64,000 nucleotides of DNA from Nannochloris sp. 'desiccata' (GCA_019044685.2 JAGTXX020000011.1:186001-250000), one strand, 5' to 3'. Positions 23,201 through 34,964 are shown, counted from the first letter of the stretch. Numbers and translations are program-made. Notes: generated by a model not told the origin, from the sequence alone.

Positions 23201-24339
23201 CCGCCGCTCCCGCCAGTACGTCCTGTGCTGGTTGCAGAACCTGGCTGGTGTTGTTGTTCTCGTACTCTCCGACCAGTTGACCCTGGCAAGTCAAAACTAT
23301 CTAGTAATGCCAAAGAAGAAGACCCTTCTCTGCTGCTACTACTCATGCTAGTATCTTGTTGTTGCTGCTGCATATCTAATGTATTAGATTCGTATATAAG
23401 CCCTTCTACTCCTGTGTCTATAAACACAGAAGAGAAAATGCCATTGCCGAGGCCATCGGGACTTAGAGGTCGTGATGGGACCTCGGGGGAGAGAGCTCCA
23501 CTATGCCATTGGCCTAGCCTTGGTACAAAGTCTGGGGAAGTACCATAGGGAACATCTAATGCTGATAAGCCGTTTGGAAATACAGGGACAGGGCCAAGAA
23601 CAGGCAACGGGGCCGTACCATTATTAGCACCAATAAAAGCAGAGCTAGAGTTAATATTGTTGTTGCTATCTCCTCCTAGTCCAGTTAAATTTGGAGTCGA
23701 AGGTTGCGAGCTTGTCGCTCGTCTAAATTTGGATAGAATACCGCCTGACACAGGTTCTATAGGGGACGGAAGACGGATACCTTTAAAAGGCAAATCCCAG
23801 TGTCCCTCTAATGCCGCTTGTTCACATCGGTCTCTAAGTGCAGCTACATTTTTATTTAGGGGGTTATCCTGGGAGATGGCTAATAGCAGCCAGTATGTTT
23901 TGACGGCTACACGTAGGGATTTGGCGCAGAGGTCCACTAGGACGTTGGCAAGAGAGGAGTCGGGTCGTGAAACACAAAGCTGACAGAGCTGGGAGAGATA
24001 ACGCTCTACATCCGAGTCTGGGAGGTTGTATAACCGGGAACATAGGTACTCGTGAGTACTAGTAGCCAGTGTTTTGTGCAAATATCTGCAAGGCAAAATA
24101 AAAATAACGTAGAATGACGTAATGATTTGCAACTTCGTTATCAAAGTTGTCATATCGAAAACGCAAAAAATTGCGTTGTCCATAAGCAGCAGAACTTACG
24201 TGACAGCAATCCAAGCATCGAAGAAGTCACTTTCAAAGAAGCGCATGAGCAGTGAATGTTTCCCTGAATTTCCATGGGTCTGGGGAGAGGAGGGGCCACT
24301 TAAGGCACCCTCGGTGGCTTTCTCTTCTTCTGGTGACAT
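20236..24339 (-). CDS. PI4KB: Phosphatidylinositol 4-kinase, beta type
   Basis: Exon 1 is 24339-24200 (MSPEEEKATEGAL, ending FDAWIAV) and exon 2 is 24085-20236, joined by a GTAAGT donor and TTGCAG acceptor to give 1,329 aa. The N-terminus is the lipid-kinase helical (PIK) domain: LLMRFFESDFFDAWIAV, YLCSRLYNLPDSDVERYLSQL, KTYWLLLAISQD. A very long Ser/Gln/Ala/Pro-rich middle includes a conserved island (DRHWALHKALTSINTEMDRA) typical of PI4KIII-beta. The kinase domain occupies the last roughly 270 residues: catalytic loop IRDRHNANILID, HIDFGFMLS, and a C-terminal end in YYQRVLNGIL. It makes PI4P from phosphatidylinositol at Golgi-type membranes. The insert is longer than in most relatives. Confidence 0.93.
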
Positions 24340-24740
24340 ATTCGTTGCTACTGCTTCCTACTCAGTTGCAAAGGGGAGCGCCTGCCTTGAACAAGCTAGA
24401 TGTCAATTCCAAACTGCAAATGTTCTGAGCAATTAATCATGTTTTCATAATTGCTGCCTTTGTGTGTTTAAAACATACATATAATATATGCACCAAAATA
24501 CTGAGCGTTTTATTAATGCATACACCACGTCTTAGGAGATCATATATTTGAAAAAAGGAGTGAATCCTGCATGTGGCTTCAAGTCAAGCTTGACCGCCTT
24601 TTCCATTCACGCTTTACAATGTCGCTTTTACATTTCTTTCATTAAAAACATCTCCCCAAAACACTATCTGCGCTGGATCAGAACAGACCATCAACAGTTA
24701 AGACGGTTGTGCTCTTTTGATCAGAAACAAAATTAGCAGC
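24340..24740. other. Divergent promoter region, 401 bp
   Basis: Shared upstream region of the PI4K and CCT4 genes. It contains a 12-bp palindrome (GTCAAGCTTGAC, about 24583-24594) and an alternating AT/AC stretch near 24475; no gene seen. Confidence 0.6.
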
Positions 24741-26628
24741 ATGGTGGGGCCTTCTGCGGCGCGCAAGGGCGAGACCTTTAGGTATGCAGTTTATGATGCC
24801 ATGATAAAACATGGGCTGTGTCTTGGCGCTGGGTTTTCTCCTTGCTTCTCATACAGACGTCGCTCGTTGATTCTTCTACTTATTTCTCAACTTTCACTTT
24901 TGTTCGCTCATTCTTTTGCCTTTGCAGGGACAACTCTAAGAAGAAGGATGTTAGAATCATGAATATAGAAGCAGCTAAAGCAGTCGCTGATGCTGTCCGC
25001 ACAAGTCTGGGTCCTCGTGGAATGGACAAGATGGTAAGAGAAGAAGCTCGGCCGGTGTTCTGTTTCTTATGCACATATATTGCTTATCTACTCACATGTT
25101 AGAGCTTACCAAACGATCAACCTATTTACCTCATGCAATCTGAATCAACATACTTTCACTCTCTAACATAACATTCTTACAGGTTGCCCAAGCTGACGGG
25201 GAAGTCATCATCACCAATGATGGCGCAACAATCCTAAACAAAATGATGGTGGAGCAGCCTGCAGCGAAAATGCTGGTGGAACTCTCCAAATCCCAAGACG
25301 TCGTTGCTGGAGATGGTACCACTTCAGTGGTCGTTCTCTGCGGTGCTCTACTTAAAAAGAGCTTGGAACTACTCGATAAGGGCATCCACCCAACAATTAT
25401 TTCCGACGCCTTTGACTCTGCCTGCCAACGCGCAGTAGAAATGCTGGAAAAGGACGTCGCTATCCCCGTTGCTGTAGATGACCGTGAGTCATTACTCAAA
25501 GCTGCGAATACCTCACTTTCCTCTAAAATTGTCTCGCAATATAGCTCTTTATTGGCGCCAATGGCGGTGGATTGCCTGCTCAAAGTAGCTGATCCAGCTC
25601 GACCTGAGTTACTTGATTTGAAGGATGTGAAGATTGTGACGAAAGTAGGTGGTACTATTGATGATTCTGAAATGGTGAATGGTCTTGTTTTGGATCATAA
25701 AGCATCAAAAGCAGCAGGTGGACCCACCAGATGTGAAAATGCCAAGGTAGCGTTAATTCAATTTCAAGTTTCTCCCCCTAAAACTGACTTGGAGAATAAT
25801 GTTCTGGTCGGTGATTATGCTGCAATGGATCGTATTCTCAAGGAAGAACGTAACTACATCCTTCAAATGGTGAAAAAAATCAAGGCAAGTGGTGCAAACG
25901 TGCTCTTGATCCAAAAGTCAATCTTGAGAGATGCAGTTACCGATCTATCTTTACACTATATGGCCAAGGCTAAAATCATGGTGGTCCAAAATGTGGAACG
26001 TGAGGACATTGAGTTCATTTCCAAGACGTTGGGATGCTTACCTATTGCACACGTGGATCACATGAGACCTGAGAAACTAGGCCATGCTGGCTTGGTTGAG
26101 GAGATGGAAGTCGGTAGGGGCAAGGTCGTTAAATTTACCGGCATCGAAAATCAAGGTCGTACCGCTACTGTGTTGCTTCGTGGCAGCAACAGAATGGCGA
26201 TGGATGAAGCAGATAGATCACTTCACGATGCTTTATGTGTCGTTCGTTGCTTAATGCAAAAGCGTTTCTTGATTGCTGGTGGCGGTGCCCCAGAAATGGA
26301 GTTGTCGTATCAATTAAGTCAATGGGCAAAAACGCTTACAGGTATGGAATCCTACTGTGTCCGCGGGTTTGCAGAGGCTTTGGAAGTTGTTCCATATACC
26401 TTGGCTGAAAATGCAGGTTTGAATCCTATTGAAAATGTCACTGAATTGAGAAATTTGCATGCAAGCGGCCACAAGTATCACGGCATGAATGTGAGAAAGG
26501 GGGCGGTAACGGATATGCTGGAAGAGAATGTGGTCCAGCCACTGTTGGTGACGACCTCTGCGTTAAGTTTAGCCACAGAGACGGTGAAACTAATCCTTAA
26601 AATCGATGATATTGTACCAACTAGATAA
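24741..26628 (+). CDS. CCT4: T-complex protein 1 subunit delta (chaperonin CCT4)
   Basis: Three exons: 24741-24781, 24928-25033 and 25183-26628, with GT-AG introns, giving 530 aa, the usual length for CCT subunits. Conserved group II chaperonin motifs are present: [54 protein letters not shown], and [10 protein letters not shown] near the C-terminus. The last exon starts at VAQADGEV. Subunit assignment to delta rests on the overall match, including the region around [20 protein letters not shown] and the C-terminal IDDIVPTR. It is one of eight subunits of the cytosolic TRiC/CCT ring that folds actin, tubulin and other clients. The GT-AG junctions restore the otherwise broken N-terminus. Confidence 0.95.
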
Positions 26629-26812
26629 GAAACTCTAAAGAAAGGAAAGAAAATATGCATTGAGCTCCGTTTGGTGCTCAAAAAATGCATTTTATTAATT
26701 TTAATAAAACTTTCAAAAAATACAAACAATTAACTTTGCACCTTATAAAAACAATCCTATCTTTTACAGTTAAATACCAGCCATTTAAAGAGAAGAAGAA
26801 AAATTCTCTATT

Positions 26813-27950
26813 TTACTGATACAACATAATCAATTCATCACTGACGGCAGCTGGCGTCAACACCCCCAAATCAGTGAACAGCAAAGTAATTAATGAAGGT
26901 ATAGTATAATCTCTGCTGGGATTATCTACCGATACAGATGATGGTAATAACGGACTTAATGCAAATGCCTTTCTTTCTACCGGTAAATCACGTTGAGATA
27001 AAGGAAATAACCGAGCAAATTTAAACGACTCTGCAGCTACGTAGAACGGTACCGCATGCGCCTTTGCCGCCAAAGCAACGGTGTACGTACCGAGTTTATT
27101 TATCACTCCGCCGCTTTCTACAACACCTTCTGCCCCGACCAATACCATATCTACACGTTCCATGACGTAACCGACGCCAGAGTCAAGTATGACAGTCACA
27201 GGAATCTTTAGATCTTCAAGGGCTCGAGCCATGGTAAGTCCCGTCTCATCTGGTCGACCTTCAGTCACAATAACACTAAATTGCCGTCCAGAGGCTGCTG
27301 CTTTGCGTAATACTGATAAAACTACACGGGAATGACCGTGGCATAGTACGACAAACCCGGGTCGAATGAATCTTTCACCTTGTTCTGCGATAGTGGCTCT
27401 CGCTCGGGTTGAGGTGTCTGCGAAATGCCTGCCGCGTTCTATCAGTCGCTTTTTTGCAATATCAAAATTATCTGCTTCAACAGCAGATGTACGGGTTGTG
27501 TATCTCAGAAAAAGCTCACAGCCAGCTTTAAGAGAGATTGCTGTTGGGTTGCAGCGTTGAAGAGATGTGGCGGCATCTTTCAAATCACGTTCCAGACCCA
27601 TCATTGTTGTGGCAGTGCTGTTGCGGATGACGGTAGTGAGAGCTTGAATGGCTGCGACAGCGACTGCCATGTCGCTGGATCTCGCGAGAGCTTCATGGAA
27701 TTCTCGGACGACGCCGTCATCTTTCATGGCTGTGGGAGAAGACACAGGGTAGCCCACTGCATAGAGGGTGATAGTGAAATATGAGAATTAAGTACAGGCT
27801 GGCGTTTATAAGGAGATGTGTTAATGGGATGGAATAACGCGTGCAAATAGTAAATAATTTGCAAGTGATCAAAATTTGTCATTGAATTTCCTTACCTTCG
27901 CTCGAGTTGGACGGGAAGCGCCCCTGCCCTGCGATTTCAAATCCTGCCAT
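26813..27950 (-). CDS. EIF2B1: Translation initiation factor eIF2B subunit alpha
   Basis: Exon 1 is 27950-27896 (MAGFEIAGQGRFPSNSSE) and exon 2 is 27756-26813, joined in phase 1 (GTAAGG donor, TGCAG acceptor) to give 332 aa. Start at the internal ATG of exon 2 (MKDDGVV) would also give a near-normal family length, so the short first exon is the less certain part. The body matches eIF2B-alpha and its ribose-1,5-bisphosphate-isomerase-like fold: AVAAIQALTTVI, RARATIAEQGERFI, CHGHSRVVLSVL, VTEGRPDETG, VLVGAEGVVESGGVINKLGT and PFYVAAESFKFARLFP. It is a regulatory subunit of the guanine nucleotide exchange factor for eIF2. It is convergent with CCT4, with 184 bp between stop codons. Confidence 0.93.
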
Positions 27951-28147
27951 TTGACTGTTTGCCTTTAACTGTTAGCATTGGCGATCTGCAGCTTGATAAA
28001 GTGCGATGAAAGCGACTTTGGGCGCAGTGAACTTCACAGAGTTTCCCACCCACCACAGACCCGTGCCAAAGACACGTAGCGACGAGTTGATTCGTTAATT
28101 CTTAAAGATCTTGACTTTAACTACCTTGAAATTCTTGCTTAGACACC

Positions 28148-29096
28148 ATGGCTTTAGCGATGCAGAACAAATTGGCCTTGGGCACCAGGCCTACAGTTGT
28201 TTTGAGCCGTCCCACCTCTATTTTGGTAGCCAAGCCCGCTGCAATCACTCTTAGAAACCGGTAAGGATGCTGATCTGTGGTGCATTTGCCTTGATTTTAC
28301 CACAAAGTGCCAAAGCACACTCTTTTTAAAAAAACGCTCACAAATCTTGTTTCAATCTACTTGCAGGTGCAATGCAGTGCAGCCTATTCGGGCCGAAGCA
28401 TCCAACTCTGGATCCAATTCTTCAGCACAGTTTGTTGATGATCAAGCTTTTAAAATTGAACGTGTTTCTTTTGGCACCATCCTTACCACCGTCGGCGTTA
28501 CCTTATTGGTCTATGGCTTTGGCGCCTTTTTCCAGATGCTCCCTGGCGGCGACGTCTCCTCTTTACTCTTAATCTATGGATTCCCTATCTCCGTGCTTGG
28601 TTTCGCTCTCAGCTATGCCCAGCTCAAGCCTGTAGGGTGCCGCTCAACTCCCGAAGCCATTGCTCTCCGGGAAGCTCAATCTACCGATATCCAGAAGCAG
28701 GTACGTGAAGATGTCACCCGTTACCGTTATGGAGATGAACAGCATCTTGAGGAAGCTTTGGGAAGAATTTTCAGGTTTGGACAAGGAGGCGGTCTTCCAC
28801 GCCGACTTTCTCCCATTTTGACTGGAATTAGGGAAGAAGCACGCAACGGAGCGTATACTTTAGTACTTGAATTTGAGACGAAGAAGGAGCAAATGACTGA
28901 CGATATGTGGGAAACCCGTTTGGATAAGATTCAGTCCTTTTTTGGACCTGGAATCATTGCTGAGTTGACACCTACCCCTAGTGGAGAGGATGTTGCGTTG
29001 ATTGTTGATGGAAGTGGTTCCGGACGTGGTGGTGGCGAGAAGAAAGATGTGTTACCACCGTTGTTGCCTGGAATGAAGCCTAGACAGCAGGCTTAA
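28148..29096 (+). CDS. Plastid membrane protein of the DUF2854 type
   Basis: Exons 28148-28260 and 28367-29096 join in phase 2 and give 280 aa. The first roughly 45 residues (MALAMQNKLALGTRP..., rich in Ala, Arg, Thr and lacking acids) look like a transit peptide, and the intron lies inside it. Two adjacent hydrophobic segments follow (ILTTVGVTLLVYGFGAFF and SLLLIYGFPISVLGFALSYA), then a soluble domain with AQLKPVGC and a run of charged helices. This arrangement fits the cyanobacterial/plastid DUF2854 family as I remember it; its function is unknown to me. The C-terminal tail is Gly/Lys-rich and probably disordered. It is divergent from the eIF2B-alpha gene, 197 bp apart. Confidence 0.7.
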
Positions 29097-29476
29097 AGAG
29101 TAATTAAAATTTAATTTTTCTTATTTTTTAAATAGACTGCCCCCGCTTTTCTGGGGTGATTTTTTTTCGCTGCTGCTGTGTTTTCTTCATCCATCGTTAC
29201 TTTTTATTGCTTCAATTTTATAAATTTATGAGATTTGATATATGCAGAGAGCATAAGCACGATGTTATTAGCTGTAAGATTCTGATGTTTATAACAATAC
29301 CGGCGTCGGTGGTCCAGCTCAGCTGAATGAAGTGCTTTCCAAAAGTGTCTCCTCTCGCCTGCATCCAGCTTTTTAAATTCGTTTTGATACATACAGTGCC
29401 TTGAATTTTAATCTCCTAGACTTGCATTCTTGAGTGATCCGAGGCGCATTTGTCTCGAGATCAATATATTACTTTT

Positions 29477-30135
29477 ATGCATTGCGTCGCTCGTCAAGTC
29501 CATAGGTTGACCGAAGCCACCCGTAGCTGTCTCCCATCAATATATAATCGCCAAAAACTTGCCATGTCGAGCGCTGCTGCTCCTCCTCCTGCTGAGCCGG
29601 AAGTGCTCCAGGAACAGACAGGTCCATTGGCGATCCTGACGCTCAACCGCCCGAAAGCTCTGAATGCCCTGACCACTGGCATGGTCGAGGACCTGTATAA
29701 AACCCTAAAAGACTACGAAAACAACCCTTCCATAGCAGCTGTCCTTATACACGGCGCTGGGGGTAAAGCGTTCTGTGCAGGCGGTGACGTCAAGGCAGTC
29801 GTTCAGATGAGCCAAGCTGGCGATATAGAAGAGGCCATGCGTTTTTTCCGCAGCGAGTACCACCTCAACTACAAGATAGCAACATTGAAGAAACCATACA
29901 TTGCGGTATTAGATGGAATCACGATGGGTGGTGGTGTGGGAGTGTCTGTCCATGGTACTTTCAGAATTGCTACTGAGAGGACTGTATTTGCTATGCCAGA
30001 GTGTGCTATTGGACTGATACCAGACGTAGGAGGCTCATTTTTCTTACCTAGATTAGATAATTCGTTGGGTTTATATATAGGGCTTACAGGATGCAGGTTG
30101 AAGGTAAATACACGGTATCTGTTTCACTTTGTTGC

Positions 30136-30175
<40 letters not shown>

Positions 30176-30836
30176 CTCAACCAAATCTTTTTGTGTACTT
30201 CTCTCCTCTGCTCTACAGGGCGTAGATATGCTTTATGCTGGTCTAGCGACGCATTATATACCTTCTTCAATGCTTCCAGAGGTACAAAATGCAATGCTAA
30301 ACACTCTTCCCTCTTCCAACAAAACAAACACCACCGCACAACTTGAAATTTCTTTGTGTTCTCTATTAAACGAATTTCAATCTCGAGCTCCTCTCCCTGC
30401 TGGAGAGCTTCCGCAACACATGGACACTATTGCACGTATATTTGGAGGCGGTAAGAAGAGTCTAGAAGAGATTTACGAGGCATGCAAGGCACCTGATAGT
30501 GGAGGAGAATTTTGTAAGGCTACAGCAGAAGCATTGTCAAGAGGCTCACCGACGTCTCAAAGAATTGTCGTTGAACAGCTCCACAGAGGAGCTTCCATGC
30601 CTCTTAACGAATGTCTTAAGATGGAATACCGGCTAGTGCATCATTTAGTAGCCAAGAATCAATCAGATTTCCACGAAGGCGTTACTGCAACGTTAATTAC
30701 TAGGACTGGAGCGCCTGTGTGGCGACCATCGACACTGAAGGAAGTTCCATCTAAAAAGATAGTAGAAATGTTTGAGGGGTTACCTCCTGAGCAGGAGTTG
30801 CAACTTGAAGGTAATTCTCGACCTTCAAAATTATAG
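29477..30836 (+). CDS. HIBCH: 3-hydroxyisobutyryl-CoA hydrolase / enoyl-CoA hydratase family
   Basis: Exons 29477-30103 and 30219-30836 (GT-AG, phase 0) give 414 aa from the ATG at 29477. The first 30 residues (MHCVARQVHRLTEATRS...) are basic and lack acids until Glu13, so a mitochondrial presequence is plausible; a second ATG at 29564 (MSSAAAPPP) would remove it. The crotonase fold is clear: LTLNRPKALNALT, KAFCAGGDVKAV, KKPYIAVLDGITMGGGVG, and AMPECAIGLIPDVGGSFFLPRL with the catalytic Glu and Asp. The C-terminal DFHEGVTATLI segment followed by WRP is diagnostic of HIBCH/CHY1 rather than a plain hydratase. It hydrolyses 3-hydroxyisobutyryl-CoA in valine breakdown. The intron holds a 36-A run. 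Confidence 0.93.
30137..30172 (+). repeat. A36 homopolymer in the HIBCH intron
   Basis: 36 consecutive adenines within the 115-bp intron 30104-30218, between a GTAAAT donor and a CTACAG acceptor. Confidence 0.9.
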
Positions 30837-31140
30837 CAATGAATGAATGAGAAAATAATTGAAAACGAAGTTGTATATTTGTGTGGGGTGTGACCACTAT
30901 GGCACACAATGTGACATGGCATCGCCGCTGAGATTGAGACTGCTCGGAGCCACAGCATCTTAACTTTTCCCTTTTTTTGGTATAAACCCCATGTGCGGTT
31001 CTGCTCTCTCGTAATTTTGTTTAATTGCAGTTTGTATAATCAGTATGCATTCGTCATGGTTGCTAAAATATTGTAACGTTGCTGTTTGTTGCCTCTTCGA
31101 ATAATTTTAAATTGTCGAATTTCGTAAAGATCAGAGAACT
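30837..31140. other. Intergenic, 304 bp
   Basis: 3' flank of HIBCH and promoter side of the RING-protein gene; no gene or structure recognised. Confidence 0.6.
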
Positions 31141-32533
31141 ATGGGGCTACAATCAAGATCAGTGTATGCAGCAATTTTAGCGTGTATAATTGTGGCCGTT
31201 ACCGCTCCAAACCCAGTAATTGACCACCAGAACGCTCCTGAACTCGGTGCCTTAAAGGATGACCCAAACAGGCCACAACAACAATTACGAAAACTACTCG
31301 AAAGATACAATAGCAAGGTTCCCACAGAACAGAGTAGTTATGGAGCTGAACAAACAGATACGACGCGGAGACGGCTGGCTCAGTTTATAGACAATGCATC
31401 TCCCGAAACTGAAGAAAACTCCCTGGCGACATCTCCAAACGCTGGTGGCGGTCAGAGTGGTGCTCCTGGACCAGCGCCAGGGCCACAGGCAGAGATTACT
31501 CCAGTTCCGGAACCTATTAATCCATTTGTACCCCCTAGCGATGATAGCAATTTAGTTTGCTGCTGTAGAAGTATGTTTTTAGATATTTTTTTCTGTTTCC
31601 ATCCATGTTGAGTTTATCAAATTGCGTTATTTAGAGTCATCACCTCACCAACTAACCACCCTCTTCTTCTCTACAGCTGCCACTATATATTACGAAGAAC
31701 CCTACCAAGAACCACCACCCCCATATTGCTGCTGTGGCTCCCGATCAAACTGTTGCCGACAAGGCAGTCTTATTAGCATTATCTGCGGAGGTGGTCAAGT
31801 ATGCGGCATTTTAATGCTTTTATCTGCATTAATTGCAGTCTTAGTCCTGTCTATATGCATGACAGGGACATTCTACGCACGAAGACGTAGAAATCAGCTT
31901 TTAGCTGCGCATGCAGCTAGTGGGGCTGCTCCCAATGGAGCAATCGGCGGTGTCGGGGGGACTGGTGGTGGGTTCCACCCTGCTGACCAAATAACTATAA
32001 ATGAAACGGAGATCCCAGGTCTACGTGTCAAGTACAGCAGTGGATGCACACATAACGCTCCCATTACTGAAGGAGAAGGTGAAGAAGCTGCTACAACGAT
32101 AGAGCATGGTGATATTTCAACTACAACTGCACCGAGTGACACCGCTGCTGCTGCTGCTGCGGAGAATAAAGAATGTCCTATCTGTCTAGATACCGTAGCA
32201 CTAACAAGTGCCATGTGGGCAGTCTTTCCATGTACGCACGGATGTTGTAGATCTTGTTTTTCTGATTTATTAAGACATTCTAGTAGGCGAGTGAATAACA
32301 ATAACGCTGTGTGGGCAGTGATGTGCCCGCTGTGTAGAAAAATGGCTGTAGCACCAGAAGGCGAGATGCCGTCATTACCATCAGGACAGCAAAGGATGCC
32401 TACTATTTCTGAAGGGAATCATGAACCCTCCTCGCCCTCGGCAGCTGCAGCAGTAGTAGTAGAAGTAGCAGAAAATAGCGGGCAGCAGACGCAGCAGCAG
32501 CCAAGTATGACTGCTGCACCGCCACAGCCATGA
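31141..32533 (+). CDS. Single-pass membrane RING-finger protein, probable E3 ubiquitin ligase
   Basis: Exons 31141-31570 and 31677-32533 join in phase 1 (GTATGT donor, CTACAG acceptor) to give 428 aa; either ORF alone lacks half the protein. An N-terminal hydrophobic stretch (YAAILACIIVAVTA) suggests a signal peptide. The presumed outer part is Pro/Gly/Gln-rich, then has two Cys clusters (NLVCCCR and YCCCGSRSNCC) just before a strong transmembrane helix (ILMLLSALIAVLVLSIC) and a basic ARRRRN stop-transfer. The C-terminal half holds a RING-HC pattern, CPICLD ... FPCTHGCCRSCF ... CPLCRK, at about residues 310-370. Substrates and membrane location are unknown. The Cys-rich juxtamembrane patch is unusual and could be palmitoylated or disulfide bonded. 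Confidence 0.78.
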
Positions 32534-32834
32534 GAAAGAACCATGCATTTTATCATTACTAAAATTTAATTTGATTTTTACTTCTAATTTACTTTTATTT
32601 AAATGATGTAAATCTACTGGTCACATCATGGCATCCGGGATATTTGAACTTGGATTAGATGGAAAGATTGAGATAGAGCCAAGTTACAGCTAGGCGCCGT
32701 ATATTTAGGTTAGAGATAGACAGAGAGTTCAGTTGGGAAAGACAAATAGAAGAGAGTGGTAGAATTATTATATAATTTCACAAAGAAGCCAAAAAGAGAA
32801 TATTGGGAAATCATAATAATAATCTTCAAAGACT
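32534..32834. other. Convergent 3' intergenic region, 301 bp
   Basis: 3' flanks of the RING gene and of the secreted-protein gene; no further feature recognised. Confidence 0.6.
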
Positions 32835-34322
32835 TTAGAACAAGTGGAACAAGCAATAAGCGATGGCGGAGGTGAAAGTGGTGGCGGTGGTGGTGGATAT
32901 TAATTTAATAGAAGAAGAAGAAGGTGAAGGTGAGGCAGAAAGAGACGGTGCAGGTGCAGTTGCAGGTGTCGTGGAGTTGTAAGAAACTACCCAAGGGGTA
33001 TCCAATGCCATTTTCACATCTTGAAGCTGGTACTTAAATGGCTGTGTGTAGTTGACCCCGGGGGTAGGGTCGTTTCCAGGACCACCAGGATTGTACAAAC
33101 CCTTGTACTGCCCAGTAGGATCAGCCGTTTTGTTGCCAACTGGGAGTTCAAGCCCAGTAATAAGACGAATTGCGGCCTCGTCTCCTGCAAGGCAAATATC
33201 GATCTGGTTGTCTTTGTCCTCAAAGTAGCATAAATCGTAGGAATCTTGTTTCAGTCCTAAATCTGCAAGGCCAATAATTTTAACGGTACCAGCGTCGCCA
33301 ACTTGATAGTCTTTGCCGGTTTCATTCAAAATAAGAGTTTCTCCCGTAGGCAAGGTAGCGTGAAGACGGAAATATTTCTCAAAATCAGTTGGGAATACTC
33401 CAGAAACGCCATCGGGGGAGAATCCACCTGAAGTAAACATGCGTAACCTATATTCTACATCTTTTCCCCACAAAGTTGTACAATCATTAGGAAATACATA
33501 CGGATTGGGAGCAGTGCCCCCAGTGTCTTCCCCCTCGATGACCATACGATTCAATTTTGCACCCACTAATTTCGGTCCGACGGCGTTTGGACCATACGGC
33601 AGCGACTTTGATGGGTTGTACGTAAGTCCACGAGCGTTTTTAATCACTCCATCAGGCCCCACAAATAAAATATCACCCACGATTTCAACATTTGTTACAT
33701 AGCGAGCGTCAGGCAAAGCAGGGTCCATACGATTGCCAAACTCTCCAAAGACGACGATAGTAGACCGTTCATTCAATTCCAAATTAGGAGATAAAGACGC
33801 AACGTCTGGATTCACCTTTTCCCCAGTGTTTAAAGTCAATTCAATGTCTGTAGCATCGATGCTGGAGGCAATTGCTGGCCAAGAAAACACAAGCGGCATA
33901 GCATCTGCATTATATGTAGGATAGCCCCACATGTTCGCCACATTTTCAGGGGTAGCGACGGTGGTATACATAGAAATTTGGGTGGCATTGGTCGCGCAAG
34001 AGCTGAGATTCATCCATGCTCCTCCAGCAGCACGGGCGTAGGATTCCTCGGTGCCATTGACAACACCCTTGACGCCTTCAAAAGCGTAGTTGGCGGTGAA
34101 AATTTTGAGTTCTTCATCCCAGATATCAGCATTGGTGATGATATCGTTCTCTTTCATTAACGTCAGGTAACTCTGGGTTGGGTAGGTAGGAGGTGCAGGT
34201 GACGGAGCATCAGCACCAGCAGCCGGCGACTGTGCCAGGGTAACGTCTTGAAGGAAAAGGACACCCAATAACACAAGGGGCACCAGCAGGCCAAGGCCTG
34301 ATTTGGGACCGGATGCATACAT
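32835..34322 (-). CDS. Secreted, possibly GPI-anchored protein of unknown family
   Basis: Intronless 495-aa ORF from the ATG at 34322. The N-terminal 30 residues contain a long hydrophobic core (LGLLVPLVLLGVLFLQDVTLAQ), a good signal peptide. A Pro-rich spacer and a large soluble domain follow, with several N-glycosylation sequons (NGT, NLS, NAT, NET, NKT, NYT) and scattered cysteines. The C-terminus has a Ser/Pro/Ala-rich stalk and then a weakly hydrophobic tail ending AIAYCLFHLF, which resembles a GPI-attachment signal. I recognise no enzymatic motif and no family, so a cell-wall or surface role is inference from the architecture. Confidence 0.65.
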   Translation of the reverse strand: MYASGPKSGLGLLVPLVLLGVLFLQDVTLAQSPAAGADAPSPAPPTYPTQSYLTLMKENDIITNADIWDEELKIFTANYAFEGVKGVVNGTEESYARAAGGAWMNLSSCATNATQISMYTTVATPENVANMWGYPTYNADAMPLVFSWPAIASSIDATDIELTLNTGEKVNPDVASLSPNLELNERSTIVVFGEFGNRMDPALPDARYVTNVEIVGDILFVGPDGVIKNARGLTYNPSKSLPYGPNAVGPKLVGAKLNRMVIEGEDTGGTAPNPYVFPNDCTTLWGKDVEYRLRMFTSGGFSPDGVSGVFPTDFEKYFRLHATLPTGETLILNETGKDYQVGDAGTVKIIGLADLGLKQDSYDLCYFEDKDNQIDICLAGDEAAIRLITGLELPVGNKTADPTGQYKGLYNPGGPGNDPTPGVNYTQPFKYQLQDVKMALDTPWVVSYNSTTPATAPAPSLSASPSPSSSSIKLISTTTATTFTSAIAYCLFHLF

Positions 34323-34964
34323 CTCAGATGATGGTAGATATATTGAGTGGGTTTACGGTCTAAAACTACTATTTTGGTTTCTACCGGATGTGTCGAATTA
34401 TCTGTAATGTCAGAATTATATAGTCCGGCGGGTGTGTGAAGAAGCGCACAACCTGCAATTTGCAACTAATTGGACTTTGAAAGTACTTCATGCAGCCATT
34501 TGCATGGGTTCTATAGGACAATGCACTGACCATTGGGTGGGCGATCTCGATTACGCGATCATTGCACGTCGGTTGCGTGCTGTCTCCTGACGATGACCTT
34601 TCTTACTGTAGGTTACAAACAAATTCTGGCGCTTGAAACCTAGCTTAGCCTAGCCCTGCAGATCCAGGTATCCTAGGCGCTCCTTATGAGAGAATGTGCA
34701 TGGCAATGTGAATAACTATCATGAGATAAAAGGCCAGGGAGAAGCCAGGGGGCCAGCATACTATCGCCTAGTGGGGCATGTGCTACCAGACAGTCTTTGC
34801 GCCCAATTACCAAGTAGGTAGGCTCAGTGTGTAGGCTGGCTCGCTTTCTTTTTCTCGTAGATATACTTGATAAAGGCTCTTTACAGCTATGCATGTAAAC
34901 CAAACTTAAAGGTGTATTACAATACATCAAGGGTTACACTTCAATAAAAGGGTCTCACAACCCC
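34323..34964. other. Intergenic, 642 bp
   Basis: Lies between the RTF2 stop and the start of the secreted-protein gene, both on the minus strand. It holds TGCAATTTGCAA near 34455 and several CCTAGGCG-like words near 34671 and 34963. No convincing ORF, tRNA or snoRNA box pair was found. Confidence 0.55.

Noticed and set aside
34323..34964. tRNA or snoRNA in the large gap
   Set aside because: No T-loop GTTCRA with matching acceptor stem, and no paired C and D boxes at a sensible distance.
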